The notes: generated by a model not told the origin, from the letters alone. Counted from the first letter of the stretch, positions 33,980 through 43,607 are shown. The stretch is 64,000 nucleotides of DNA from Pseudomonas sp. ICMP 561 (GCF_002699985.1 NZ_LKBT01000056.1:124001-188000), one strand, 5' to 3'. Made by a program: numbers and translations.

Positions 33980-35190
33980 GTCAGACGTTGACCGAAGCGC
34001 ACATCCAGACGCTGCGTGCCGCGACGCCTGGCTGCCAGCAAGTGATCCATTTCAATCATTCCGGGGCGTCGCTGCCGAGTCAGGCAACCGTGACGGCAAT
34101 GATCGAGCACATGAACCGCGAAGCCAGCCAGGGTCCGATGGAAGCCGCGGCACAGGGCGAGATGCTGCTGGAAAACGCCCGCAACACCGCTGCGCGGTTG
34201 ATCAACTGCGCGTCCTCCTCCATTGCATTTCTGGGCAGCGGCTCTGCGGCGTGGGGCATGGCTTTCAGCGCACTGGGAGCATGGCGTCGCGGAGACCGCA
34301 TTCTCGTCGGGCGTCACGAATGGGGCGGCAACCTGGCTTGCATGGCCCAGGCCTTCGCCGCCGGAGCCAGCCTGGAAGTGATCCCGTGCGATGAGAGTGG
34401 TGCGGTGTCGGTGTCCGCGCTGGAAGCGATGATCGATGAGCGTGTGCGTTTGATTTCTCTGACATGGCTACCGGCCAACGGTGGCCTGATCAACCCGGCT
34501 GCCGCCATCGGCACAATAGCGAAACGGTACGGTATTCCTTACTTCATCGATGCCGGTCAGGCATTGGGACAAATCAGCGTTGATGTGCAGGCGCTGGGCT
34601 GCGATGTGCTCAAGGGTGCCTGCCGCAAGTTCCTGCGCGGTCCTCGAGGTACGGCCTTGCTGTACATCCGCGAGGGTTTCGTCGAACAACTTCAGCCGCC
34701 ATTCGTTGACGTTCTTTCCGCGCCCCGAAACGGCGAAAGTTTTACTCCGCGCAACGACGCTCGACGTTTTGAAACCAGCGAAATGTCGCTGACGCTGATC
34801 GCCGGTTTGAATAACGCACTGAGCGAAGTGGAAGCATTGGGCGTAGCGCCTGTCCGCCAGCGTATTCGGCAATTGTCGTCATTGTTGAGGAAGCGCATGG
34901 CAGAAGTCGCAGGACTGAAGCTACAGGACCTTGGCGAAGCGCATGATCACTCGGGGCTTGTTTCATTCACGCTGGAGGGCTGGGACGCCCTGGAGATAAA
35001 AAAGGAATTAGCCATGAACGGGATAAACATCGGCGCCAATGGCGTGGCTTATACGCCGCTGGACATGCAGGCCAGAGGGCTGGTGAACATCGCGCGGATT
35101 TCAGTCAGTCATTTGAACACTGAAAGCGAGATAGAGACGTTGCTCACGGCATTGCGCGAAATGAGCAACGGACAGCAGAAAACAGCCTAG
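33976..35190 (+). CDS. PLP-dependent class V aminotransferase-like enzyme
   Basis: A 404-residue fold-type I PLP enzyme. The Asp contacting the pyridine nitrogen is in IDAGQALGQ (Asp192), and the Schiff-base lysine is probably Lys218 in GACRKFLRGPRG. The N-terminal FNHSGASLPS and the GSGSAAWGMAF phosphate loop fit the class V family near isopenicillin-N epimerase, cysteine desulfurase and kynureninase-like proteins. The substrate is unknown. Its start overlaps the RidA stop by four bases. Its stop overlaps that of a convergent gene. Confidence 0.88.
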   Translation: MSQTLTEAHIQTLRAATPGCQQVIHFNHSGASLPSQATVTAMIEHMNREASQGPMEAAAQGEMLLENARNTAARLINCASSSIAFLGSGSAAWGMAFSALGAWRRGDRILVGRHEWGGNLACMAQAFAAGASLEVIPCDESGAVSVSALEAMIDERVRLISLTWLPANGGLINPAAAIGTIAKRYGIPYFIDAGQALGQISVDVQALGCDVLKGACRKFLRGPRGTALLYIREGFVEQLQPPFVDVLSAPRNGESFTPRNDARRFETSEMSLTLIAGLNNALSEVEALGVAPVRQRIRQLSSLLRKRMAEVAGLKLQDLGEAHDHSGLVSFTLEGWDALEIKKELAMNGINIGANGVAYTPLDMQARGLVNIARISVSHLNTESEIETLLTALREMSNGQQKTA

Positions 35191-35525
35191 ACCTGAACGT
35201 CGACCCAAAGCCCCTGGCGCGGCTCATCATCAATCAGTGGCACAACCGGAACGGTGTTGTCGGCATTCAGCGCAACACCGGGGACGGCCAGATGTTCAGG
35301 CTCGTCGTAACCTTCTTCGCGGCGACGCTGCTGTTCTTCGTGGCGTTGCTGCTCTTCGCGCAACAGCCATGCGTTGCGCTGCTCTTCTTCGTTACGCAAG
35401 TCGATATTGGTTTCGCCAGAACTGGCCTGCACCGGCGCCACAGGAGGAATGTCAGGTACCTGCCGGGCCGGATCCAGTTGCGACGTCACGGGTACCACAC
35501 TCAGGGGAAGCGTCGGCTGCAACAT
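35187..35525 (-). CDS. Hypothetical Pseudomonas protein with Glu/Gln/Arg-rich coiled coil
   Basis: A 112-residue protein: a Pro/Val-rich N-terminus (MLQPTLPLSVVPVTSQLDP), a strongly charged central segment (LRNEEEQRNAWLLREEQQR and more) predicted as a coiled coil, then an acidic, Pro-rich tail. No known domain. AAGGAG eight bases before the ATG at 35525 gives a good start. The gene is divergent from rapA and convergent with the aminotransferase, overlapping it by four bases. Confidence 0.72.
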   Translation of the reverse strand: MLQPTLPLSVVPVTSQLDPARQVPDIPPVAPVQASSGETNIDLRNEEEQRNAWLLREEQQRHEEQQRRREEGYDEPEHLAVPGVALNADNTVPVVPLIDDEPRQGLWVDVQV

Positions 35526-35740
35526 TATTAGTTCTCCTTTTGAGTGGATGTCGGCCAAGTGTCTACCGACTTGACCCCGTAAATGAGAAACTTTCGACTC
35601 TGTTTTTGGTAACTAGTGCCTTTAACAGGCTTAAATTGTTGCAAGGGCGTTTAAATACAGGTGTTTTGTCACTGTACCTTTGGCCTGGGCAGCGTGTTCC
35701 GTTAACATAGTCGGCTTTTTCAAAGCGGGAGACAGGCAGC

Positions 35741-38587
35741 ATGGCGCAGCAGTATCAACCGGGGCAACGCTGGATTAGCGACAGCGAAGCCGAGCTGGGT
35801 TTGGGCACCGTTCTGGCACAGGACGGCCGCTTGTTGACCGTGCTCTACCCGGCCACTGGCGACACACGTCAGTACGCACTGCGAAATGCACCTTTGACGC
35901 GCGTGCGCTTCTCTCCAGGCGATGTGATCACTCACTTCGAAAACTGGAAGATGACCGTCCGTGAAGTCGATGACGTTGATGGCCTGCTGGTCTACCACGG
36001 CCTGAACGCGCAAAACGAAGCCGTCACCCTGCCGGAAACCCAGCTGTCGAACTTCATCCAGTTCCGTCTGGCGACCGACCGCCTGTTTGCCGGGCAAATC
36101 GACCCGCTGGCCTGGTTCTCTCTGCGCTACCACACCCTGGAACACACCAGCCGCCAATTGCAGTCCTCTCTCTGGGGCCTGGGTGGCGTGCGTGCGCAAC
36201 CCATCGCGCACCAGTTGCACATCGCCCGTGAAGTGGCTGATCGTATTGCGCCGCGGGTTCTGCTGGCGGACGAAGTGGGTCTGGGTAAAACCATCGAAGC
36301 CGGCCTTGTTATCCATCGCCAGCTGCTTTCGGGCCGCGCCAACCGCATTCTGATTCTGGTGCCGGAAAACCTTCAGCACCAATGGCTGGTGGAAATGCGC
36401 CGCCGTTTCAACCTGCAGGTCGCCCTGTTCGATGCCGAACGCTTCATCGAAAGCGATGCCAGCAACCCGTTCGAAGACACTCAACTGGCGCTGGTTGCGC
36501 TGGAATGGCTGGTCGAAGACGAGAAAGCTCAGGACGCACTGTTTGCTGCGGGCTGGGACCTGCTGGTCGTCGACGAAGCTCACCATCTGGTCTGGCATGA
36601 AGACAAGGCGAGCCCTGAATACTCGCTGGTCGAGCAACTCGCTGAAGTCATCCCGGGCGTACTGCTGCTGACCGCCACTCCGGAACAACTGGGCCAGGAC
36701 AGCCACTTCGCGCGTCTGCGCCTGCTTGATCCAAACCGTTTCCATGATCTGCATGCGTTCCGCGCCGAGAGCGAAAACTATCGCCCGGTCGCTGAAGCCG
36801 TGCAGCAACTGCTCGACAAGGGCCGCCTCTCACCTGAAGCGCACAAGACCATCCATGGTTTCCTGGGTGCTGAAGGCGAAACCCTGCTGGCGGCCGTCAA
36901 TGACGGCGACGAAGAAGCCAGTGCGCGCCTGATCCGCGAATTGCTTGACCGCCACGGCACTGGCCGGGTGCTGTTCCGTAATACCCGTGCCGCAGTGCAA
37001 GGTTTCCCGGAACGCAACCTGCACCAGTATCCACTGCCCTGCCCGGCTGAATACCTGGAACTGCCGCTTGGCGAACACGCAGACCTGTATCCTGAAGTCA
37101 GCTTCCAGGCACAGCCGGACGCCAGCGAAGAAGAACGCTGGTGGAAGTTCGACCCGCGTGTCGACTGGCTGATCGATACCCTGAAAATGCTCAAGCGCGT
37201 CAAGGTACTGGTGATATGTGCTCACGCCGAGACCGCTATGGATCTGGAAGACGCCCTGCGCGTGCGATCCGGCATTCCGGCCACGGTTTTCCACGAAGGC
37301 ATGAACATCCTCGAACGCGACCGAGCTGCTGCGTACTTCGCTGACGAAGAGTTCGGTGCTCAAGTACTGATCTGTTCGGAAATCGGCAGTGAAGGTCGCA
37401 ACTTCCAGTTCGCTCACCATCTGGTGCTGTTCGATCTGCCTGCACATCCGGACCTGCTGGAACAGCGTATCGGTCGTCTGGACCGGATCGGCCAGAAACA
37501 CACCATTGAACTGCACGTGCCGTTCCTGGAAACCAGCCCGCAAGCGCGTCTGTTCCAGTGGTATCACGAAGCGCTGAACGCCTTCCTTAATACCTGTCCG
37601 ACCGGCAATGCCCTGCAACACCAGTTCGGCCCACGTCTGCTGCCGTTGCTGGAGAGCGGTGACGACGATGAGTGGCAAGCGCTGATTGACGAAGCACGCA
37701 CCGAGCGCGAGCGACTGGAAAGCGAACTGCATACCGGCCGCGACCGTCTGCTGGAACTCAATTCCGGCGGCGCGGGCGAAGGTGAAGCGCTGGTCGAAGC
37801 TATTCTGGAGCAGGACGATCAGTTCACTCTGCCGATCTACATGGAAACCCTGTTCAATGCGTTCGGCATCGACAGCGAAGACCATTCGGAAAACGCCCTG
37901 ATCCTGCGCCCCAGCGAGAAGATGCTCGACGCCAGCTTCCCGCTCGGCGATGACGAAGGCGTGACCATCACTTATGACCGCAACCAGGCGCTGTCTCGTG
38001 AAGACATGCAGTTCATCACCTGGGAACACCCGATGGTGCAAGGCGGCATGGACCTGGTGCTGTCCGGCTCGATGGGCAACACCGCCGTGGCGCTGATCAA
38101 GAACAAGGCGCTCAAGCCCGGCACTGTCTTGCTGGAGTTGCTATATGTGAGTGAAGTGGTTGCACCGCGCTCGCTGCAACTGGGTCGCTACCTGCCACCG
38201 GCCGCCCTGCGCTGCCTGCTCGATGGCAACGGCAACGACCTGTCGGGTCGCGTGTCCTTCACCACGTTGAATGACCAGTTGGAAAGCGTGCCACGTGCCA
38301 GCGCCAACAAATTCATTCAGGCTCAGCGCGACACGCTGAACCCGCAGATAAACGCCGGTGAAGCGAAGATCGCCCCGAAACATGCCGAACGCGTTGCTGA
38401 AGCCCAACGTCGTCTGGCAGCGGACACCGACGAAGAACTGGCCCGTCTGACCGCGCTGCAAGCCGTTAACCCAACCGTGCGCGACAGCGAACTGGTTGCG
38501 TTGCGCGAACAGCGCGAGCAAGGACTGGCCATGCTGGACAAGGCAGCGTTGCGCCTTGAAGCGATTCGGGTGTTGGTGGCTGGGTAA
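35741..38587 (+). CDS. rapA: RNA polymerase recycling ATPase RapA (HepA)
   Basis: A 948-residue Swi2/Snf2 protein (E. coli RapA 968). Tudor-like N-terminal domains (about 1-110) are followed by the ATPase: Walker A DEVGLGKT (about 177-184), DEAH (about 278-281), TATPEQLGQDSHF, ICSEIGSEGRNFQFAHHLVLFDLP and QRIGRLDRIGQ. It binds RNA polymerase and releases it from post-termination complexes. The position matches PA3308 (hepA). The protein has no visible defect. A REP array follows the stop codon. Confidence 0.96.
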   Translation: MAQQYQPGQRWISDSEAELGLGTVLAQDGRLLTVLYPATGDTRQYALRNAPLTRVRFSPGDVITHFENWKMTVREVDDVDGLLVYHGLNAQNEAVTLPETQLSNFIQFRLATDRLFAGQIDPLAWFSLRYHTLEHTSRQLQSSLWGLGGVRAQPIAHQLHIAREVADRIAPRVLLADEVGLGKTIEAGLVIHRQLLSGRANRILILVPENLQHQWLVEMRRRFNLQVALFDAERFIESDASNPFEDTQLALVALEWLVEDEKAQDALFAAGWDLLVVDEAHHLVWHEDKASPEYSLVEQLAEVIPGVLLLTATPEQLGQDSHFARLRLLDPNRFHDLHAFRAESENYRPVAEAVQQLLDKGRLSPEAHKTIHGFLGAEGETLLAAVNDGDEEASARLIRELLDRHGTGRVLFRNTRAAVQGFPERNLHQYPLPCPAEYLELPLGEHADLYPEVSFQAQPDASEEERWWKFDPRVDWLIDTLKMLKRVKVLVICAHAETAMDLEDALRVRSGIPATVFHEGMNILERDRAAAYFADEEFGAQVLICSEIGSEGRNFQFAHHLVLFDLPAHPDLLEQRIGRLDRIGQKHTIELHVPFLETSPQARLFQWYHEALNAFLNTCPTGNALQHQFGPRLLPLLESGDDDEWQALIDEARTERERLESELHTGRDRLLELNSGGAGEGEALVEAILEQDDQFTLPIYMETLFNAFGIDSEDHSENALILRPSEKMLDASFPLGDDEGVTITYDRNQALSREDMQFITWEHPMVQGGMDLVLSGSMGNTAVALIKNKALKPGTVLLELLYVSEVVAPRSLQLGRYLPPAALRCLLDGNGNDLSGRVSFTTLNDQLESVPRASANKFIQAQRDTLNPQINAGEAKIAPKHAERVAEAQRRLAADTDEELARLTALQAVNPTVRDSELVALREQREQGLAMLDKAALRLEAIRVLVAG

Positions 38588-38609
38588 TGGCCTGGCGATA
38601 GATCACAGC

Positions 38610-39330
38610 GACCCAATCGCGAGCAAGCTCAGCTCCTAAGATCATCACCGGTCCTGTGGGAGCCGAGCTTGCTCGCGATAAACGATAACGCGGTGTATCT
38701 GCCTACTGCGCTGGCCTTATCGCGGGCAAGCCCGGCTCCCACAGAAGATCGCATACCCTGTTGGAGCGAGGTTTGCCGCGAAGCCGTCAATGCAATCCAC
38801 TTATTCGCTCTTCGCGAACAAGCTCAGCCCCCACGATCACCACCGGTCCTGTGGGAGCCGAGCTTGCTCGCGATAAACGATAACGCGGTGTATCTGCCTA
38901 CTGCGCTGGCCTTATCGCGGGCAAGCCCGGCTCCCACAGAAGATCGCATACCCTGTTGGAGCGAGGTTTGCCGCGAAGCCGTCAATGCAATCCACTTATT
39001 CGCTCTTCGCGAACAAGCTCAGCCCCCACGATCACCACCGGTCCTGTGGGAGCCGAGCTTGCTCGCGATAAACGATAACGCGGTGTATCTGCCTACTGCG
39101 CTGGCCTTATCGCGGGCAAGCCCTGCTCCCACAGAAGATCGCATACTCTGTTGGAGCGAGGTTTGCCGCGAAGCCGTCAATGCAATCCACTTATTCGCTC
39201 TTCGCGAGCAAGCTCAGCCCCCACGATCACCACCGGTCCTGTGGGAGCCGAGCTTGCTCGCGATAAACGATAACGCGGTATATCTGCCTACTACGCTGGC
39301 CTTATCGCGGGCAAGCCCTGCTCCTATCAA
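38610..39330. repeat. Tandem array of a 195-bp REP-containing unit
   Basis: Units beginning with the same GGTCCTGTGGGAGCCGAGC start at 38650, 38845, 39040 and 39235, i.e. an exact 195-bp period: three full units and a partial fourth. A partial unit end precedes the first. Each unit holds an inverted REP pair of the 'GTGGGAGC..GCTTGC' class plus a second, degenerate pair ('TTGGAGCGAGGTTTGCCGCGAA' with 'TTCGCGAACAAGCTCAGCCCCC'). Units differ at only a few positions. Because 195 is a multiple of three, an open frame with a 65-residue repeat runs through it; I do not regard it as a gene. Confidence 0.92.
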
Positions 39331-39366
39331 ACAAAATATAACTATCTGATTTGGAATGCTTGTTAC

Positions 39367-39655
39367 TGAAGGAGTGACCGGGGTGGCGATCCACATTGCT
39401 CGCGATAGCTCCAGTACAGGCAGTATATTCATCGACTGACAGGCCGAATCGCGAGCAAGCTCACTCCTACAGGGTCCGTGTTTGCTGCGCGACAGCGTGG
39501 TGTCAGGGACACCGGGGCGACTCCCACAGAAGATCGCATACTCTGTTGGAGCGAGGCTTGATCTGGGCGGCATTCCGACGAAGCCGTCAATGAGGTGATT
39601 CAGATAAACCGCGTATTCATTCTTCGCGGGCAAGCCTCGCTCCAACAGAAGCCTC
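39367..39655. repeat. Degenerate and hybrid REP copies
   Basis: This holds a REP pair whose left half is interrupted by GACCGGGGTGGCGATCCAC (39376-39394), its right half at about 39447-39473, and a second pair whose left half (about 39545-39560) breaks into the recurring CTGGGCGGCATTCCGACGAA motif. The right half of that second pair (about 39623-39650) overlaps the 3' end of the MFS gene. Confidence 0.75.
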
Positions 39656-41011
39656 ATCGCATTCATTCTCGCCCGGCTCATCCGCCACCATCCCCGCCTT
39701 CATCCTCGCTGCATCCCGACTGAAACAACGCGACGCCAGGTACAAAAACACCAGCGTCATGAACAGCGCCACCGGGATGAGATACATCGCGTCGTGCAGA
39801 CCAACCGCCTTGTAAACCTCGCTCATCTGCTCAGCGCCCGCTGCAGCCATGGCCGAATGGGCGAAGTGGTCTGACAGCAAACCGACCACCACCGGGCCCA
39901 GCCCGCCGCCCAGCAAATACAGCCCCGCGAAAAACAACGCCATCGCCGTCGCCCGCAACCTGGGCTCGACCACATCCTGAATCGCGGTGTAGACGCAGGT
40001 ATAGAAGTTGTATGCAAACAGCCAGCCCAGGCTGAAAACGCCCACGAACACACCGATTTCAATGCGGCCCGCATGCAACGCATAGCCGGTCGCCAGCGTC
40101 GCAATCAACATGCTGCCCGCCGCGAACAACAGCCGGCCGTTGGCGAAACGTTGATGCAATTTGTCAGCAACCCAACCGCCCAGCGTCAACCCGATCAACC
40201 CCGTCACACCGACAATCATCCCGGTCGCCACCGCAGCGTCGTGCAAGGGCAACAGAAAGTAACGTTGCAGCATCGGCACCATGAACGAGTTACACGCGTA
40301 AGTCGCAAAGTTGAACGTCAGCCCGGCCAGCACCAGCCAGCCAAAGGTCGGCACCGAGAGCACGCGACGAATCGGCTTTTCGATTTTCTCCTCGGACATA
40401 CGCACACTTTCCGCAGCACCCCGCTTGGGTTCACGAATGAAAAACATGAACACCGCCAGCACCAACCCCGGCACGGCCGCAATGAAAAACGGGGCCCGCC
40501 AGCTATCGAAGGCTGTAACCATCGCACCGATGGTGAAGAACGCCAGCAGCAACCCTAATGGCAGCCCCAGCATGAAAATACCCATGGCCCGGGCGCGTCG
40601 ATGAGCGGGGAACAGATCACCGATCAGCGAGTTGGCCGCCGGTGCATAGCTGGCCTCGCCAATACCGACGCCCATTCGCACCAATAGAAAAGTCCAGAAA
40701 CTGCCTGCCAGGCCGTTGACCGCCGTCAGCCCGCTCCACACCGCCAAGCCCCAGCCCATGATTTTCCTGCGCGAGCCGTTGTCGGCCATACGCCCCAGCG
40801 GCAGGCCCGCAATGGCGTAGACCAGTGTGAACGCGGTGCCGATGATTCCCAGCTGGAAATCACTCAAGTGCCACTCCTTGCGAATCGGCTCAATGATGAT
40901 TGCAGGAATGGTACGGTCGAAAAAATTGAACAGGTTGGCCAGAAACAGCAAAAACAGAACACGCCAGGCATTGGACGCCTGCGGAGACAAAGGCTGCGGA
41001 GTGCCTTGCAT
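39617..41011 (-). CDS. MFS transporter, spinster-like family
   Basis: A 464-residue major-facilitator protein with about twelve membrane segments. The loop 2-3 motif appears as GRMADNGSRRKIMGWG, and LVRMGVGIGEASYAPAANSLIGDLFP is the hallmark of the Spns/spinster-like MFS branch. The substrate is unknown. The last residues (ASVGARLAREE) are encoded by REP sequence, so a REP has replaced or extended the original 3' end. Divergent from the NbdA-like gene, with a 271-bp shared upstream region. Confidence 0.87.
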   Translation of the reverse strand: MQGTPQPLSPQASNAWRVLFLLFLANLFNFFDRTIPAIIIEPIRKEWHLSDFQLGIIGTAFTLVYAIAGLPLGRMADNGSRRKIMGWGLAVWSGLTAVNGLAGSFWTFLLVRMGVGIGEASYAPAANSLIGDLFPAHRRARAMGIFMLGLPLGLLLAFFTIGAMVTAFDSWRAPFFIAAVPGLVLAVFMFFIREPKRGAAESVRMSEEKIEKPIRRVLSVPTFGWLVLAGLTFNFATYACNSFMVPMLQRYFLLPLHDAAVATGMIVGVTGLIGLTLGGWVADKLHQRFANGRLLFAAGSMLIATLATGYALHAGRIEIGVFVGVFSLGWLFAYNFYTCVYTAIQDVVEPRLRATAMALFFAGLYLLGGGLGPVVVGLLSDHFAHSAMAAAGAEQMSEVYKAVGLHDAMYLIPVALFMTLVFLYLASRCFSRDAARMKAGMVADEPGENECDEASVGARLAREE

Positions 41012-41282
41012 GGTGGAGCTCCTTTTTTATTGTTATTACAAAGCGCGTGAAGCTGGACGTCGCTAGTCAATCTAGGACGCCTTCGAATACCTGTCTGTAA
41101 ACATTCGTGAAAGAGATGACCTGGCATTGAGGCACAGGCGGCGTCTTATAACCAATCGCTATTACGTTAATTCCAAATTGATTGAACCCCTCAGCCCTTT
41201 CCAGTTGGCACACTTAGCGCAACTCCTATACTGACATCGACTCGCCACCATTCATGGATTTGGCGACCCTGGCATTGAATAC

Positions 41283-43529
41283 ATGGGGCCCGCTATGGAA
41301 TGGCTTGGTTTGCACTTGATGTCCGGTCAATCCCACGACGGGATGCTGCTACTGGACTGTACGCATAACCTTTTTCTCATGGCGCTGTCCTTCGGCGTCA
41401 TTTCAGCTGCATGCCTGGCGACGCTGGATATCGGCGAACGCATCATTCATTCGGAAAACCAGCAGAGTCGGCAACGCTGGCAAGTGCTCGGCGCGCTGTG
41501 CCTGGCGGGCGGCGCATGGGCCATGCACTTCATTGGCATGCTCGCGTTCGAAACCCCGATGAAGGTCAGCTACGACCTTCCTACAACCATTGCTTCGCTG
41601 TTTATTGCAGCCATTGCTGGCGCGTTCGCGATCAAAGCCATCAGCCACGAAGTCATCGGACCCGGCCAATGGCTGCTCAGCGCCATTGGTATTGGCCTTG
41701 GCGTGGTCATCATGCATTACGTCGGCATGTCGGCGTTGCGCTCACCCGCCGTTCAGTACTATCAGCCCGGTCCGTTCGGGCTTTCGATTCTGATGTCCAT
41801 TCTGTGTGGCGCAGTGTTTCTGCTAATGCCCAGCTATCTGCGTCAGGGCAGCGGCATGTTCCACCAGATGCTCAAATACGGTGCCAGCATGTTGCTCGGG
41901 GCGGGCTTGCTGGGTACCCATATGATCGGCATGTGGTCGCTGAATCTGGTGCTTCCCGAAAATATTCCACTCGAATCGGCAGCTCCCGAAAACGCCATGC
42001 AACTGGGCCTGACTATCGCGATCATCGCCCTGCTGATTATCGCGGGCAGCCTCAGCGCGTCGATGGCTGACAAGAAACTGCAAAGCAAGGAACACGACCT
42101 GCGCCGCGTGAACGCATTGCTCAGCCAACTGGATCAGGCACGCATGTCGCTGCAGCAGGTGGCGCATTACGACGCACTGACCAACCTGCTCAACCGCCGT
42201 GGTTTCAACCAGACTTTTGCCGAGAAACTGACCGACCATCACGCCAGCGGCGGAATGATGGCGGTGATGTTCCTCGACATCGACCATTTCAAACGTATCA
42301 ACGACAGCCTTGGGCATGATGCGGGCGATGATCTTCTCAAGGCGATCGCCGAGCGCATTCGCAGTGCGACACGTGGCGATGATGTGGTGTCCCGCTTTGG
42401 CGGCGATGAGTTCTGCATTCTGATCAGCCTGCACAACTACGAAGAAGCCGAGCAACTGGCCAATCGGGTCATGCAAAAGATGAAAGAACCGATCGCCCTG
42501 GCCGGGCGGCATATGGTCATGACCACCAGCATCGGCATCAGTATCTTCCCGCAGGACGGCCAGACTTGCGACGAACTGCTCAAGCACGCCGACCTGGCGC
42601 TCTATCAATCCAAAGGCAACGGCCGCAACCGGGCGCACTTTTTCAGCCCCAACCTCAAGACCAAAGCCAGTCTGGAGCTGCAACTGGAGGAGGAACTGCG
42701 CAACGCGCTGCTTGAAGAAAACGGCCTGCAGGTCTATTACCAGCCCATCGTTGATCTCAGCACCGGCCAGGTGTCCAAGCTCGAAGCACTGGTGCGCTGG
42801 GAGCACCCGCAGCATGGCTTGCTGACGCCGGACCGTTTTATCGAGATAGCCGAGACCAACGGCCTGATCGCCGATCTTGATAACTGGGTGCTGCGCCGCG
42901 CATGCCTGGACCTTGGGCAACTGTCCGGCAATGGTCTCGACGATCTGATTATTGCGGTCAATTGCTCCGCGCTTAACCTGACCCGGGAAACGCTGATCGA
43001 TGACATTCAGCGCGCCTTGCGACAAGCCAATGTGCCTGCACGGCGTCTGGAGCTGGAGGTCACCGAGAACGCACTGATGGGCAATATCAGCACCACCATA
43101 GGCTTGCTCAAGCAAATCCGATGCCTGGGTGTCTCGCTGTCCATTGATGACTTCGGCACGGGCTACTCATCCCTGGCCTACCTCAAGCGCCTGCCGCTGG
43201 ATACGGTCAAGATTGATCGCTCTTTCATTCTCGATATTCCGGGCTCCGCTCAGGACATGGAAATCGTTCAGGCAATCATCGTGATGGCCCATACCCTGCG
43301 ATTGAAGGTCGTGACCGAGGGCGTGGAAACGTCGCAGCAGAAGGAGTTTCTCAGCAAGTATGGCTGCGATTATATTCAGGGCTATCTGGTGAGCCGGCCA
43401 CAGCCCCTTGAGCAAATCCTGCCGCTGGTGCAGAAGCTTAACCAACGTAAAACCGTTAGCCAGAACGCCTCGAAGACTGTTCAGCAAAACCCCATGCCGG
43501 AAAAGTGGAGTCACGGACCCGCGCGCTAA
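41283..43529 (+). CDS. MHYT-GGDEF-EAL c-di-GMP enzyme, NbdA-like
   Basis: A 748-residue inner-membrane protein. Seven membrane spans form the MHYT sensor with motifs MHFIGM (81-86), MHYVGM (144-149) and a degenerate THMIGM (212-217). A GGDEF domain follows with intact GGDEF (373-377) and an RxxD inhibitory site (RGDD, 364-367), then an EAL domain with EAL (501-503) and DDFGTG (622-627). MHYT domains are proposed to bind copper and sense O2, CO or NO. The location three genes after rapA corresponds to nbdA (PA3311), but NbdA there has a degenerate AGDEF; MucR is the other relative. ATG at 41295 is an alternative start. Confidence 0.9.
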   Translation: MGPAMEWLGLHLMSGQSHDGMLLLDCTHNLFLMALSFGVISAACLATLDIGERIIHSENQQSRQRWQVLGALCLAGGAWAMHFIGMLAFETPMKVSYDLPTTIASLFIAAIAGAFAIKAISHEVIGPGQWLLSAIGIGLGVVIMHYVGMSALRSPAVQYYQPGPFGLSILMSILCGAVFLLMPSYLRQGSGMFHQMLKYGASMLLGAGLLGTHMIGMWSLNLVLPENIPLESAAPENAMQLGLTIAIIALLIIAGSLSASMADKKLQSKEHDLRRVNALLSQLDQARMSLQQVAHYDALTNLLNRRGFNQTFAEKLTDHHASGGMMAVMFLDIDHFKRINDSLGHDAGDDLLKAIAERIRSATRGDDVVSRFGGDEFCILISLHNYEEAEQLANRVMQKMKEPIALAGRHMVMTTSIGISIFPQDGQTCDELLKHADLALYQSKGNGRNRAHFFSPNLKTKASLELQLEEELRNALLEENGLQVYYQPIVDLSTGQVSKLEALVRWEHPQHGLLTPDRFIEIAETNGLIADLDNWVLRRACLDLGQLSGNGLDDLIIAVNCSALNLTRETLIDDIQRALRQANVPARRLELEVTENALMGNISTTIGLLKQIRCLGVSLSIDDFGTGYSSLAYLKRLPLDTVKIDRSFILDIPGSAQDMEIVQAIIVMAHTLRLKVVTEGVETSQQKEFLSKYGCDYIQGYLVSRPQPLEQILPLVQKLNQRKTVSQNASKTVQQNPMPEKWSHGPAR

Positions 43530-43607
43530 CTGAATGGTACGGGAAAGGCGGGACAGCAAAAAACTGACCGGGTTCAATTCTTGAGCCTGAAATAGCTAAA
43601 GGTTCCC

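Noticed and set aside
36830..38041. 403-residue frame on the minus strand
   Set aside because: Antisense to rapA and without recognisable domains.
38669..39349. 227-codon open frame with perfect 65-residue repeats
   Set aside because: It is the 195-bp REP array read in a frame that happens to lack stops; it has no ribosome site and its translation matches REP sequence, not a protein family.
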